The notes under the pieces were generated by a model. It saw only the letters and a program-made list of their open reading frames with translations, did not search any database and was not told where the DNA came from. Both the position numbers and the translations under genes were made by a program. A DNA stretch of 64,000 nucleotides from Gammaproteobacteria bacterium. Lineage in GTDB: Bacteria > Pseudomonadota > Gammaproteobacteria > Pseudomonadales > IMCC2047. The stretch's first letter is position 1. Each line of letters opens with the position of its first letter. Below are positions 37,193-46,615 of the stretch, in pieces. Location of the stretch: the NCBI GenBank assembly GCA_021773395.1, contig JAJFKB010000011.1, forward strand, positions 1 to 64,000, read 5' to 3'.

Positions 37193-38059
37193 ATGAAACT
37201 TAAGCTAGGCATCCCCAAAGGCAGCTTGCAGGAATCGACTCTCAAAATTTTTAAACAGGCCGGTTACGATATCGGTGTAACCAGTCGCAATTATTACCCT
37301 TCAATCAACGATGACGAAATCGAATGCATGCTGATCCGTGCACAGGAAATGGCACGTTATGTTGAGCATGGTCAGCTTGACTGCGGACTGACTGGACTGG
37401 ACTGGATTAAGGAAAACCGAGCGGATGTCGTAGAAGTTTGCGAACTGGTCTATGCCAAAGCCAGCTTCCGCCCCATCAAGTGGGTACTGGCCGTAAAAGA
37501 AGGCTCTCCCTATAAATCAGCAAAAGACCTGCAGGGCAAAACCATCGCCACCGAAGTGATCAATCTCACCGAAGATTACCTGGCTTCCCATGGCGTGACC
37601 GCTAATGTCGAATATAGCTGGGGTGCGACGGAAGTTAAAGTGCCTGACCTGGCTGACGCCATTGTAGAGATAACCGAAACCGGATCTTCATTACGCGCCA
37701 ACAACCTGAAGATTATCGATACGGTGCTGGAAACCACTACGCGCTTTATCGCCAATAGAGCCGCTTACGAAAACCCGCAAAAACGCGCCAAGATTGAAAG
37801 CATTGTAATGATGCTGCAATCTGTGATCAGTGCGGTACCTAAAGTATGCATAATGCTTAACGCGCCAGAGGGAAAGCTAACGGAAATATTAGAGGTGCTG
37901 CCCTGCGAAATGCCCACAGTATCGCACCTGGCCAAAGGGAACTGGGTGGATATTACTGCAGTTATTGAAAAAAGCACCTTAAGGGATGTTTTGCCACTAC
38001 TTAAAGCACAAGGCGCAAGATCGATAATCGAACTACCTATCAGTAAAATTATCGACTAG
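37193..38059 (+). CDS. hisG: ATP phosphoribosyltransferase, long form
   Basis: A 288-residue enzyme for the first step of histidine synthesis (ATP + PRPP). It begins [23 protein letters not shown], has the [11 protein letters not shown] segment and the PRPP loop [16 protein letters not shown] (about 162-177; serine where many HisG have threonine), and a C-terminal ACT-like HisG_C domain (about 210-288) that in long forms gives histidine feedback. It stands alone, with no other his gene near. The sequence differs markedly from E. coli HisG and resembles types I associate with other phyla; origin by transfer is possible. Confidence 0.88.
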   Translation: MKLKLGIPKGSLQESTLKIFKQAGYDIGVTSRNYYPSINDDEIECMLIRAQEMARYVEHGQLDCGLTGLDWIKENRADVVEVCELVYAKASFRPIKWVLAVKEGSPYKSAKDLQGKTIATEVINLTEDYLASHGVTANVEYSWGATEVKVPDLADAIVEITETGSSLRANNLKIIDTVLETTTRFIANRAAYENPQKRAKIESIVMMLQSVISAVPKVCIMLNAPEGKLTEILEVLPCEMPTVSHLAKGNWVDITAVIEKSTLRDVLPLLKAQGARSIIELPISKIID

Positions 38060-38070
38060 CCAAATTTGTC

Positions 38071-38112
38071 CCGTTTGGAGGAAGAGTCGAGCCTGACTCC
38101 CTCTCCAAACGG
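38071..38112. terminator. hairpin between convergent hisG and diguanylate cyclase genes
   Basis: CCGTTTGGAG (38071-38080) pairs with CTCCAAACGG (38103-38112), and an inner GAGTC/GACTC (38084-38088, 38095-38099) extends it. It sits 12 bp after the hisG stop and 8 bp after the convergent cyclase stop, where a two-way terminator is expected. Neither strand has a T-run, so it could also be a REP-like unit. Confidence 0.45.
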
Positions 38113-38119
38113 AGCCGAA

Positions 38120-39133
38120 TCAAGCAACTGCCAGTATCTCCCCACTCTCAGCCAAGGTTGTTTTATTTCGACCAGTGTCCTTTGATTTGTACAACGCCAT
38201 ATCAACTCGTTGAAGCCATTGATCAGCGCTTTCATCAATCTCCAACTCACCCACACCCAGAGATATGGTTACGCCATAATTTTCAAGCGTATTATCCTCG
38301 AGCACCGCGATACGCAGTTTTTCTGCAGAAGCGAGCGCCTCATCAATCGTCGAGTTTCTTAGAATGACGACAAACTCTTCTCCTCCGTAGCGATATAACC
38401 GATCAGTTAATCGGATTTTCGCCCGAATCAAATTGCACACTCTAACCAGAAGTGCATCACCCATGGCATGGCCATATTTATCATTAGTTTTTTTAAAGTG
38501 ATCCAGGTCTAGCAAAATAGCGCAAACATTCTCATTCTTGCGCTTTTTGAGCTCTATAGACTCTTTTAGTTTTTGTGATAGTGCACGGCGGTTTTTCACC
38601 CCGGTAAGGAAATCTATCGTTGCGCTCTTCGATAATAATTTGCGTTGATTATTTGTGTGCACTGCAAAAATAAACGCGACGACAATAGCCATCACAAAAG
38701 CTGAAATAATAGTAGACGCTTCACCTAAATCGGTGTCCCGAAATATAATCGGCAGTAGCGCTATAATACCTAACCCGTTAATCCAACAGGCTAGTCTTAT
38801 ATTTGAAAGGAAAAAAGAGAGTGATAATACGGGGAAAAGCCAGTAAACCAGGACCGCACCCTTGGAATACGTTACGGCGATCACCGCCAACATCGAATAG
38901 ACACAGACTAACGATCGCGTGCGCTGAACATTGCCAGTCAACCAGGTTACAGCTCCAATGGTAGAAAGACCCAAAAAGATCAGGGCATCAATCAGTGCGA
39001 GCATATAGTCACTTTCAAAAAAGCGGTACAAAACAAAAGGCGATACGATAATTGCACATGCGAAACAGCTGTAAGAGACCATCAACTCTTCAGTTGATCG
39101 AAGCCTTTTCTCTTGCAGGTCATTAATTTCCAT
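38120..39133 (-). CDS. membrane diguanylate cyclase (GGDEF domain) 1
   Basis: A 337-residue protein with about six membrane segments (20-175) and a C-terminal GGDEF domain (about 180-335). The active site reads GGEEF, the form of working cyclases. The inhibitory I-site RxxD (RLTD) lies five residues before it, so c-di-GMP feedback is expected. The ATG at 39133 replaces one at 39226 because the paralogue next to it begins in the same place (RSTEELMVSYSCFAC against RSTEELIVTFSCAAC). No sensory domain other than the membrane part is seen. Confidence 0.9.
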   Translation of the reverse strand: MEINDLQEKRLRSTEELMVSYSCFACAIIVSPFVLYRFFESDYMLALIDALIFLGLSTIGAVTWLTGNVQRTRSLVCVYSMLAVIAVTYSKGAVLVYWLFPVLSLSFFLSNIRLACWINGLGIIALLPIIFRDTDLGEASTIISAFVMAIVVAFIFAVHTNNQRKLLSKSATIDFLTGVKNRRALSQKLKESIELKKRKNENVCAILLDLDHFKKTNDKYGHAMGDALLVRVCNLIRAKIRLTDRLYRYGGEEFVVILRNSTIDEALASAEKLRIAVLEDNTLENYGVTISLGVGELEIDESADQWLQRVDMALYKSKDTGRNKTTLAESGEILAVA

Positions 39134-39359
39134 ATTCCACCCTATTTTTATCCTTCTAAGAATAGTTCTTTTTCCAAAAATGGAAAGTATTAATTTGGTA
39201 TTGAAACCAATAAACAAAGGAGCCACAGGGCAATTGCACCTTGCAGGGACGATAGTAATTTCATCTCGAGAAGATGGCAGAATTGTACCAAACCAAGAAA
39301 CAACATAGGGGGAAGGGGTCGTAATCAGGGTAGGCTCTGGAACAACAAAAGATGTTTAT

Positions 39360-40337
39360 CTACTCCGCGAGAGTCGTTCTGTTGCGCCCCTCTTTTTTTG
39401 ATTGATAAAGCGCGCCATCGACGCGGGTCAACCATTGTGTTTCATTTTCATCTGGTTTCAGCTCGGCAATGCCGAATGAAGCAGTCACCTGGTATTCTGC
39501 CATCAACGGGTAACTGGAGATGGCATTTCTCAATTTTTCAGCCGTCAGGTAAGCCTCTTGAGCAGCCGTATTACGTAGAACGATAACAAATTCCTCTCCT
39601 CCATAACGGTAAAGTCTATCCGTTAAACGGATATTGCTGCGCACTATTTGACACAGTTTGATCAGTAATTCATCACCCTTTGTATGCCCGTACGAATCAT
39701 TAACGCTTTTAAAAAAGTCCAAATCCAGAAGTATTAATGATGTGCCCTCCCCCGCCCGTCTCATTAATTCTACGGATTCTTTTAGTTGCTTTGATAATGC
39801 ACGCCGGTTCCCCGATTCGGTGAGGTAATCCTCTGTTGCTTTTTGTTCTAATAGTATTTGTTGGTTATTGGTTCTGGACGCAAAAATATAGGCTACTATG
39901 CTGGTCATGATGAGCGATCCGATAATGACCAGTACATCACTTTGATTCTGCGCCAGCAAAATAATCGGTGAAAGAGTCATTAGCACCAACAGATTTACCA
40001 ACAGTGCTGAGCGAACCCTCAGTAAAAAGAAAGACAGCATCATCATTGGATGGACCCAGCTCAATGATATGGGACCTTTTGCGTAGACGGATGCAGTAAC
40101 AGCTATCGCGCAGTAAACGGCAAGCAACCAACGCGACAAATCAACATTACGCTTTATCCAGGTCAAAAACGCGATAAAGGAAACACCCAACACGATGACT
40201 AGGTCAATAATCGCCAGTGTACTGTCGCCCTCCACAGCCCTAATCATTGCGAAAGGGGCTACAATCACGGCACAGGCTGCGCAACTAAAAGTAACGATCA
40301 ACTCTTCCGTTGATCGTTTTTGATTATTCCCTTTCAT
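39360..40337 (-). CDS. membrane diguanylate cyclase (GGDEF domain) 2
   Basis: A 325-residue paralogue of the neighbouring cyclase: six membrane segments (about 15-165), then GGDEF with GGEEF and an RLTD I-site five residues before it. Both copies share the linker NNQ..L..A..DFLTG/DYLTE..NRRALSKQLKES. The gap of 226 bp to the next copy suggests separate promoters. Arose by tandem duplication (inference). Confidence 0.9.
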   Translation of the reverse strand: MKGNNQKRSTEELIVTFSCAACAVIVAPFAMIRAVEGDSTLAIIDLVIVLGVSFIAFLTWIKRNVDLSRWLLAVYCAIAVTASVYAKGPISLSWVHPMMMLSFFLLRVRSALLVNLLVLMTLSPIILLAQNQSDVLVIIGSLIMTSIVAYIFASRTNNQQILLEQKATEDYLTESGNRRALSKQLKESVELMRRAGEGTSLILLDLDFFKSVNDSYGHTKGDELLIKLCQIVRSNIRLTDRLYRYGGEEFVIVLRNTAAQEAYLTAEKLRNAISSYPLMAEYQVTASFGIAELKPDENETQWLTRVDGALYQSKKEGRNRTTLAE

Positions 40338-40525
40338 CTAAGCTTCCAACTAATTTTCTATGGACGATATCAGCGATGAAACTGGTCTCACCGACTATCC
40401 CGCGCTTCTTGACAAAATAAACCTCTGGTTTACCTACTAAGCATAGCCCAAAAAGGCCAAATTGGTATTCAAGTCGCAGTCACCGGGAACTTTATAATCC
40501 CTGATATACAACGGGATCTCTAAGC

Positions 40526-40554
40526 TGTGCATATCAGACGATTAAGAGTATAAT
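40526..40554 (+). promoter_or_regulatory. sigma-70 promoter of miaB
   Basis: TGTGCA (40526-40531), 17 bp, then a perfect TATAAT (40549-40554). The start would be near 40561, giving a leader of about 40 nt to the miaB ATG. The -35 matches at four of six positions. The rest of 40338-40525 shows no gene. Confidence 0.6.
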
Positions 40555-40602
40555 GCCGCTCCTTTTTTATATCAGTGGCCCGGAGTGGGTTCTAATAAAA
40601 CT

Positions 40603-41931
40603 ATGGCGAAAAAACTCTTTATCAAAACCCACGGTTGTCAGATGAATGAATATGATTCGTCACGCATGGCAGACTTGCTAGGGGAAAGCCATGCCATGGA
40701 GCTTACTCACAACGAAGATGAGGCGGATGTCATTCTGCTGAATACCTGCTCCATCCGCGAAAAAGCGCAGGAGAAAGTATTCCATCAATTAGGGCGATGG
40801 AAGAAACTCAAATCTAAAAACCCGGATTTAGTGATCGGAGTGGGCGGATGTGTCGCCAGCCAGGAGGGCAAGGCCATTCGCGAACGGGCACCTTATGTGG
40901 ATTTGGTTTTCGGCCCGCAAACGTTGCACCGCGTCCCCGAAATGATTGACGCTACCCGCAAAAATCATATCCCTGTAATCGACGTCTCCTTTCCGGAAAT
41001 CGAAAAATTCGACCGACTGCCAGAACCCAAGGTTGATGGCCCCACGGCCTTCGTATCGGTAATGGAAGGCTGCAGTAAATACTGCACCTTCTGTGTTGTA
41101 CCTTACACTCGTGGAGAGGAAGTCAGTCGTCCCTTTGACGATGTCATTGCCGAAGTCGTGCATTTGGCGAATCAGGGTGTCAGGGAAATCAATCTTTTGG
41201 GTCAGAACGTCAATGCCTATCGCGGGCTATCGCACGATGGAAATGCAGTGGACCTGGCAGAGTTGATTACATATGTTGCCGCGATTGACGGTATTGGCCG
41301 GATTCGATACACCACTTCTCACCCGGTTGAGTTCACCGATCGTTTAATTGAAGTTTATGGTGAAGTCCCTGAGTTAGTCAACCATTTGCACTTACCGGTT
41401 CAAAGCGGATCTGACAGAATTCTAAGCGCCATGAAACGAGGACACACGGCACTGGAATACAAAAACAGGATTGCCAGGCTGCGAGAAATTCGCCCGGATA
41501 TCAGTATGTCCTCCGATTTTATCGTTGGCTTTCCAGGGGAAACGGATCAGGATTTCGCCGATACCATGCAGCTCATAGAAGAGATCGGTTTTGATAATTC
41601 ATTTAGCTTTATCTATAGTGCGCGCCCTGGAACTCCAGCTTCTGAGATGACTGACATTACCAGCGATGGTGAGAAAAAACAGAGGTTGCAGATTTTACAA
41701 GCCCGGATTGTCCGGCAAACCATGTCTATCAGTGAATCCATGGTTGGCACGACACAGCGCATTCTGGTGATCGGCCCGTCAAAAAAAGATCCTGGCAAAT
41801 GGCAAGGGCGAACTGAAAACAATCGAGTCGCTATTTTTAGCTCAGAGATTCCCGATCTGGCGGGTTCCTTTGTTAACGTCCAAATTAATGAGGCATTACC
41901 CCACTCTTTGCGCGGTGATTTGATTCACTGA
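40603..41931 (+). CDS. miaB: tRNA-2-methylthio-N6-dimethylallyladenosine synthase
   Basis: A 442-residue methylthiotransferase acting on i6A37 of tRNA. The N-terminal domain has its three cluster cysteines ([35 protein letters not shown]); the radical SAM motif is [15 protein letters not shown]; a C-terminal TRAM domain follows (about 375-440). The ATG at 40603 is chosen over a GTG at 40585 because homologues begin MAKKL. It heads the conserved block miaB-ybeZ-ybeY-corC-lnt, though 174 bp separate it from ybeZ. Confidence 0.96.
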   Translation: MAKKLFIKTHGCQMNEYDSSRMADLLGESHAMELTHNEDEADVILLNTCSIREKAQEKVFHQLGRWKKLKSKNPDLVIGVGGCVASQEGKAIRERAPYVDLVFGPQTLHRVPEMIDATRKNHIPVIDVSFPEIEKFDRLPEPKVDGPTAFVSVMEGCSKYCTFCVVPYTRGEEVSRPFDDVIAEVVHLANQGVREINLLGQNVNAYRGLSHDGNAVDLAELITYVAAIDGIGRIRYTTSHPVEFTDRLIEVYGEVPELVNHLHLPVQSGSDRILSAMKRGHTALEYKNRIARLREIRPDISMSSDFIVGFPGETDQDFADTMQLIEEIGFDNSFSFIYSARPGTPASEMTDITSDGEKKQRLQILQARIVRQTMSISESMVGTTQRILVIGPSKKDPGKWQGRTENNRVAIFSSEIPDLAGSFVNVQINEALPHSLRGDLIH

Positions 41932-42105
41932 CTTATTCACGCTACTTCCCTACCATTTGATCAACCTTATATAACACCAAATCGAATAAAAACGGTCGAC
42001 TTTAATGGTTTTCGCTATAACTTATGAATAAGAATGTCTTTTCATCATTATTCAATTCACTATACTGGTGAGTATGAAAAGCTTTAGGGGGCACCAATAA
42101 CCACC

Positions 42106-43083
42106 TTGGATACAGAGTTACTGACAGTCACACGAAACCTCTCGCTTGAGCCAGAGGACAGCCTGCGTTTAGCTAGCCTTTGCGGACAACTTGATGAGAA
42201 CCTCAAGTTGATAGAGCGCCGCCTTGGTATAGAGATTTCAAATCGCGGAAACAATTTTCAGTTGTTCGGTGATGCCATAAGCGTTAAAGCGGGTAATGAT
42301 ATTTTACAAAACCTTTATCAGTCTACCCGGGACTCAAATATCACTCCCAACGAAGTACATCTGGCGCTCAAGGATGCCGGTTCGGATGTCGAAGCGACCA
42401 GCTCACAAAAAAGCTGGGTAATCAGCACAAAAGGTGCGACCATAAAACCACGTGGTGAGAACCAGCGCCATTATGTACGAAGCATTCAGCAACTCGACAT
42501 TAATTTTGGTATAGGCCCCGCCGGAACAGGCAAGACTTATCTTGCGGTTGCCTGCGCAGTAAACGCCTTGGAAAAAGAAGAAGTTCGCCGTATTGTGCTG
42601 GTACGACCTGCGGTCGAGGCAGGTGAAAAGTTGGGCTTTTTACCCGGTGACCTGGCTCAGAAAGTAGACCCCTATTTACGTCCACTGTACGACGCCCTTT
42701 ATGAAATGCTGGGTTTTGAGAAGGTCGCACGTTTGATCGATCGCAACATCATAGAAGTCGCGCCACTGGCTTATATGCGAGGCAGAACACTCAATGATGC
42801 ATTCATAATCCTCGACGAAAGCCAAAATACGACGCAGGAACAAATGAAAATGTTTCTGACTCGGATTGGTTTTTGTTCGAAAGCGGTCATCACTGGCGAC
42901 ATTACCCAAATAGATCTTCCGCAGGGCAAGAAATCGGGGCTTACGCATGCGGTTCAGGTGCTTAAAGGCATAAAGGAAATTGGCTTTACCCACTTTAAGG
43001 CCCAGGATGTAGTCAGGCATTCACTGGTACAGCGTATTGTCGAAGCCTATGATGAATTTGAACCGAACAGCTTAGTTAAATGA
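42106..43083 (+). CDS. ybeZ: PhoH-like ATPase
   Basis: A 325-residue PhoH-family protein with an N-terminal KH-like part and an ATPase with Walker A GPAGTGKTYLA (about 138-148) and Walker B AFIILDESQNTTQEQMK. It works with YbeY in rRNA maturation and phosphate-starvation responses. The start is uncertain: TTG at 42106 is preceded by AGGGGG 14 nt upstream, and no in-frame ATG lies nearby; the stop at 42085 limits extension. It overlaps ybeY by 4 bp. Confidence 0.93.
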   Translation: MDTELLTVTRNLSLEPEDSLRLASLCGQLDENLKLIERRLGIEISNRGNNFQLFGDAISVKAGNDILQNLYQSTRDSNITPNEVHLALKDAGSDVEATSSQKSWVISTKGATIKPRGENQRHYVRSIQQLDINFGIGPAGTGKTYLAVACAVNALEKEEVRRIVLVRPAVEAGEKLGFLPGDLAQKVDPYLRPLYDALYEMLGFEKVARLIDRNIIEVAPLAYMRGRTLNDAFIILDESQNTTQEQMKMFLTRIGFCSKAVITGDITQIDLPQGKKSGLTHAVQVLKGIKEIGFTHFKAQDVVRHSLVQRIVEAYDEFEPNSLVK

Positions 43084-43553
43084 TGCAAATCCAAGTGGAC
43101 ATTCAAAGGGCTAGTGATACGTTCGATTACCCGACCGACGAAGACATTGAGTCCTGGACGAGATACACACTGCAACATGAATGCGACCAACCTGAACCCT
43201 TTCAGCTGGGTGTACGTCTGGTTGACGCAGCAGAAAGCACTGAACTGAATCAGAGTTATCGAGGCAAAGAGGGGCCAACAAATGTACTCTCCTTTCCTTT
43301 TGAGCCACCTCCCGGATACCCCGAACTAATCTCACACCGTCTTTTGGGAGATATCGTAATCTGTGTCCCCATCGTGACCCAGGAGGCGATGGAGCAGCAA
43401 AAGAATCTGCAGTCCCATTGGGCGCACCTTGTGACACATGGTGTTTTACATCTGTTAGGCTACGACCACCAAAACGATCAGGCAGCCGAGCAGATGGAAG
43501 CACTGGAGATTGAGTTGCTGTCACACTTTAAAATAAAGAATCCTTACCAATAA
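43080..43553 (+). CDS. ybeY: endoribonuclease YbeY (rRNA maturation factor)
   Basis: A 157-residue single-zinc metalloprotein. The metal site is HGVLHLLGYDH (about 120-130), with three histidines. It matures the 3' end of 16S rRNA and helps 70S quality control. RGKEGPTNVLSFPFE is the conserved front motif. It overlaps ybeZ by 4 bp (ATGA). Confidence 0.96.
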   Translation: MMQIQVDIQRASDTFDYPTDEDIESWTRYTLQHECDQPEPFQLGVRLVDAAESTELNQSYRGKEGPTNVLSFPFEPPPGYPELISHRLLGDIVICVPIVTQEAMEQQKNLQSHWAHLVTHGVLHLLGYDHQNDQAAEQMEALEIELLSHFKIKNPYQ

Positions 43554-43596
43554 ATAATTGACCAATCCAAATGACACTTAACAAACCTAATAAACC

Positions 43597-44460
43597 ATGA
43601 ACGAAGACAAATCCCGCGATAATCAGGAAAATAAGTCCTGGCTAAACAAAATATCTCAGGTATTCAGTAGTGAGCCAAAAGGCAAGGATGACATTCTTGC
43701 CTTTTTACAGGAAGCTCAGGACAACCAGCTGCTAGACAGCGTCGCCTACAATATCATTCAGGGTGCCCTTGCTGTTACCGACATGAAAGTTCGGGAAATC
43801 ATGGTGCCCCGACCACAGATGGTCGTAGTCAAGGCAAGTCAATCCCCGGAGGAATTTCTCCCCACCATTACACAATCCGGGCACTCCAGATTCCCTGTAG
43901 TTGGTGAAAACTACGACGAAATACTCGGTATTTTGCTAGCCAAAGATCTTTTACCCCTGTTACTGAACTCCAACCTGCAAAAATTCAGAATCAAAGATAT
44001 TCTGCGGCCCGCCACGGTAATCCCGGAAAGCAAACGGCTCAGCACTCTGCTAGACGAGTTTCGCTCAAACCGCAACCATATGGCCTTGGTCATCGATGAA
44101 TACGGCGGCGTTTCGGGCCTGGTTACCATCGAAGACGTACTGGAAGAAATTGTCGGAGAGATTGAAGATGAGTACGATTTTGATGCCGACGACGCACTGA
44201 TTCGCGAAATGGATGACGGCTGCTGTATCGTTAACGCGTTAACACCCATTGATGAATTTAACGAACATTTCGACCTTGAGTTCAGCGATGATGAATTCGA
44301 TACCATCGGTGGCATTGTCATGCAGCATTTTGGCAAGCTACCTGAACCCCGCGAGGCGATTGATATCGCAGGATTAAAATTCGTCGTACTGACTTCAGAC
44401 AACCGGCGAATCCGCTCCCTGCAAATCTCTCCAGGCACAGGAACAACCTCCATCGATTAA
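43597..44460 (+). CDS. corC: CorC/HlyC family CBS-domain protein
   Basis: A 287-residue protein with two CBS domains (about 70-190; MVPRPQMVVVKASQSPEEFLP and ALVIDEYGGVSGLVTIEDVLEEIVGEI) and a C-terminal CorC_HlyC domain (about 205-285). Linked to Mg/Co efflux or to envelope stress; the exact role is unsettled. Unlike many relatives it has no N-terminal DUF21 membrane domain, as in E. coli YbeX. It ends one base before the lnt start. Confidence 0.93.
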   Translation: MNEDKSRDNQENKSWLNKISQVFSSEPKGKDDILAFLQEAQDNQLLDSVAYNIIQGALAVTDMKVREIMVPRPQMVVVKASQSPEEFLPTITQSGHSRFPVVGENYDEILGILLAKDLLPLLLNSNLQKFRIKDILRPATVIPESKRLSTLLDEFRSNRNHMALVIDEYGGVSGLVTIEDVLEEIVGEIEDEYDFDADDALIREMDDGCCIVNALTPIDEFNEHFDLEFSDDEFDTIGGIVMQHFGKLPEPREAIDIAGLKFVVLTSDNRRIRSLQISPGTGTTSID

Positions 44461-44461
44461 C

Positions 44462-46000
44462 ATGCTAACTGCTTGGCGCTCAATTTACCGCAGCCTGTCA
44501 GCACTTGCAGCTGGTGCTATTGCGCCGCTATCGCTGGCACCCTTTGGTCTTTGGCCTTTGGCCATTATTTCTCTGTTTATACTGCTGACTATTCTGCGCA
44601 GCAGTAAACCCAGCCAGGCCACCTGGCACGGCTGGGTTTTCGGCCTTGGGTTTTATGGGTTCGGTACTTCCTGGATCTATCATAGTATTCATGAATATGG
44701 TTATGCGCCGATACCCTTGGCCTTATTCCTGACATTTCTGTTTGTCGCGGGCCTTGCGCTGCTACTCAGCGCCAGCTTTGCCTATTGCTACGTTAAATAT
44801 CTGGACCGGTTGCGCTGGGGAACACTGCTGGGATTTCCCGCGCTTTGGGTCTTATTTGAATGGCTGCGCAGCTGGTTGCTGACCGGATTTCCCTGGCTTT
44901 ACCTTGGTTACGCGCATGTTGATACCTGGCTGGCTGGCTGGGTACCCGTCACCGGCGTCTACGGTTTAAGCCTGATCGTTGCTTCACAGGCCTCGCTCAT
45001 TTTCTGCATGCTCAAAGTCGGTACAGACGGATGGCGTTTTAATAAAGTAATCGGGATATCGGCACTAATGCTGCCATGGCTTCTGGCCTACCCGCTTTCA
45101 CAAATCAGCTGGTCAAATAGTCAATCTGAACCCTTAACCATCACGTTGGTTCAACCCAATATCAGCCAGCACGTTAAATGGCTGCCGCAACAAAAGCCCA
45201 AGACTTTGCAACTTCTTAGACAGCTAACAACAGAAAACCTAAACAGCGATCTGGTGATCTGGCCGGAAAATGCAGTGCCGTTGTTTTTGCACCAGGCACA
45301 ACGTTATGTGCAAGAAATGGGCACAATAGGCGAAGCCAGTCAAACCGCCATCGTTACCGGAATTCCATACTGGCAACCACAAACGTCTGAGCACAAGCCC
45401 TTGCTGCACAACAGCATCGTCGCCTTCGGCAGCGGCACGGAAGGCTTGTATCACAAGCAAAAACTGGTACCTTTCGGCGAATATTTACCATTGCAACAAC
45501 TATTGAGAGGGGTCATTAAGTTCTTTGACCTTCCCATGTCTAACTTCGCTCCGGGAGGAACTAACCAAACAGCAATTCATGTCGCGAGAACTCAAGGGGA
45601 TTACAGTATTGCACCCTATATCTGTTATGAAATTGTCTACCCTGACTTTGTCAGAGAACTAAGCCGCGACAGCAATCTATTGCTCACCATTAGCGACGAT
45701 AGTTGGTTCGGTAGTTCAATCGGACCTCACCAGCACCTGCAAATGGCGCGAATGCGTGCACTGGAAAACAGCCGCTATCTGCTTCGCGGGACCAATACCG
45801 GGTTAACAGCCATTGTTGATCATCAAGGAAAAATTCTGGCTCAGGCCACTCAATTTGAACAAACACATCTAACTGGAAGTGCGCAGCTCAGATCCGGTTT
45901 GACGCCCTTTATGCGCTGGGGTTCAATTCCGATACTGCTACTTTGCTTCCTGCTTCTTGTTCTTACCAGACCTTTGCGACGGACTCTGCCAGCACCTTAA
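44462..46000 (+). CDS. lnt: apolipoprotein N-acyltransferase
   Basis: A 512-residue inner-membrane enzyme that adds the third acyl chain to lipoproteins. An N-terminal membrane part (about 1-205) precedes a nitrilase-like periplasmic domain. The catalytic triad is visible: glutamate in WPENAVP, lysine in YHKQKLVPFGEYLP and cysteine in PYICYEIVYPD. A last segment anchors the C-terminus. It is the last gene of the ybeZ operon. Confidence 0.95.
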   Translation: MLTAWRSIYRSLSALAAGAIAPLSLAPFGLWPLAIISLFILLTILRSSKPSQATWHGWVFGLGFYGFGTSWIYHSIHEYGYAPIPLALFLTFLFVAGLALLLSASFAYCYVKYLDRLRWGTLLGFPALWVLFEWLRSWLLTGFPWLYLGYAHVDTWLAGWVPVTGVYGLSLIVASQASLIFCMLKVGTDGWRFNKVIGISALMLPWLLAYPLSQISWSNSQSEPLTITLVQPNISQHVKWLPQQKPKTLQLLRQLTTENLNSDLVIWPENAVPLFLHQAQRYVQEMGTIGEASQTAIVTGIPYWQPQTSEHKPLLHNSIVAFGSGTEGLYHKQKLVPFGEYLPLQQLLRGVIKFFDLPMSNFAPGGTNQTAIHVARTQGDYSIAPYICYEIVYPDFVRELSRDSNLLLTISDDSWFGSSIGPHQHLQMARMRALENSRYLLRGTNTGLTAIVDHQGKILAQATQFEQTHLTGSAQLRSGLTPFMRWGSIPILLLCFLLLVLTRPLRRTLPAP

Positions 46001-46092
46001 AAACCGGCACAGCATTACCAATCAGGTTATTGCGCCGATAGCCAACTAAGCGTAGTTTAACGAGTCCTGCCATTACTGAAAGGAGAACTCAT

Positions 46093-46446
46093 ATGTTCAA
46101 TATCGGCTGCGTACTCTATACCCCTGGTGATGCTCCCGGCACGCTCAACGCGAAATGGTGCCACCCCTTTTTTGGAGACGGTGTATTCGGTAGTGGAAAG
46201 GCGAGCGGTGGCCCTGCCCAGGGTTATGCTGGCAGATATAACATTGTTTATTACGATGCAGAAGGTAATGAGCTGGCCGGATTTGAACTCGACATAAAAA
46301 AAGTTGGCGATTATTACGAGTTGGCCTGGATTGACAATGGCGAAATTCTGGATCGGGGCATTGGCATGGAAGTCACTGAAGGTTTGGCGGCTGGTTGGCG
46401 CCGAGTCTCAGACACACCGCCACAGGATTTTGAAACCAAAGAGTAA
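46093..46446 (+). CDS. hypothetical protein, 117 residues
   Basis: A soluble, acidic, glycine-rich protein (MFNIGCVLYTPGDAPGTLNA...; GYAGRYNIVYYDAEGNELAGFELDIKKVGDYYELAW). It has no signal peptide or membrane segment. A very good ribosome binding site (AAAGGAG) precedes the ATG, so it is surely translated. I do not recognise a family; the pattern of alternating beta strands suggests a small beta domain. It lies after lnt with a 92-bp gap and before the DUF3179 gene. Confidence 0.7.
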   Translation: MFNIGCVLYTPGDAPGTLNAKWCHPFFGDGVFGSGKASGGPAQGYAGRYNIVYYDAEGNELAGFELDIKKVGDYYELAWIDNGEILDRGIGMEVTEGLAAGWRRVSDTPPQDFETKE

Positions 46447-46615
46447 CCTGCTACCTCTAGCCTGGACACAATCGAAAACCACTAGCAGCTCCGTCACCAG
46501 AGTATTGTTCCAATATTTGCAACCCACAATACCAAATATAACTCTTTTTCGATCCAATCGATCAGGTTATCCTTGACCTGCTAATAGTTTGAATCTGATG
46601 CGCGAGGAACTACAA

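Noticed and set aside
43911..44453. 180-codon minus-strand frame inside corC
   Set aside because: Serine-rich antisense frame of a conserved gene; typical shadow.
45967..46012. GACCTTTGCG and TTAAAAACCGGC near the lnt end
   Set aside because: They resemble pieces of repeat family A but lie partly in lnt coding sequence and lack the ordered core blocks.
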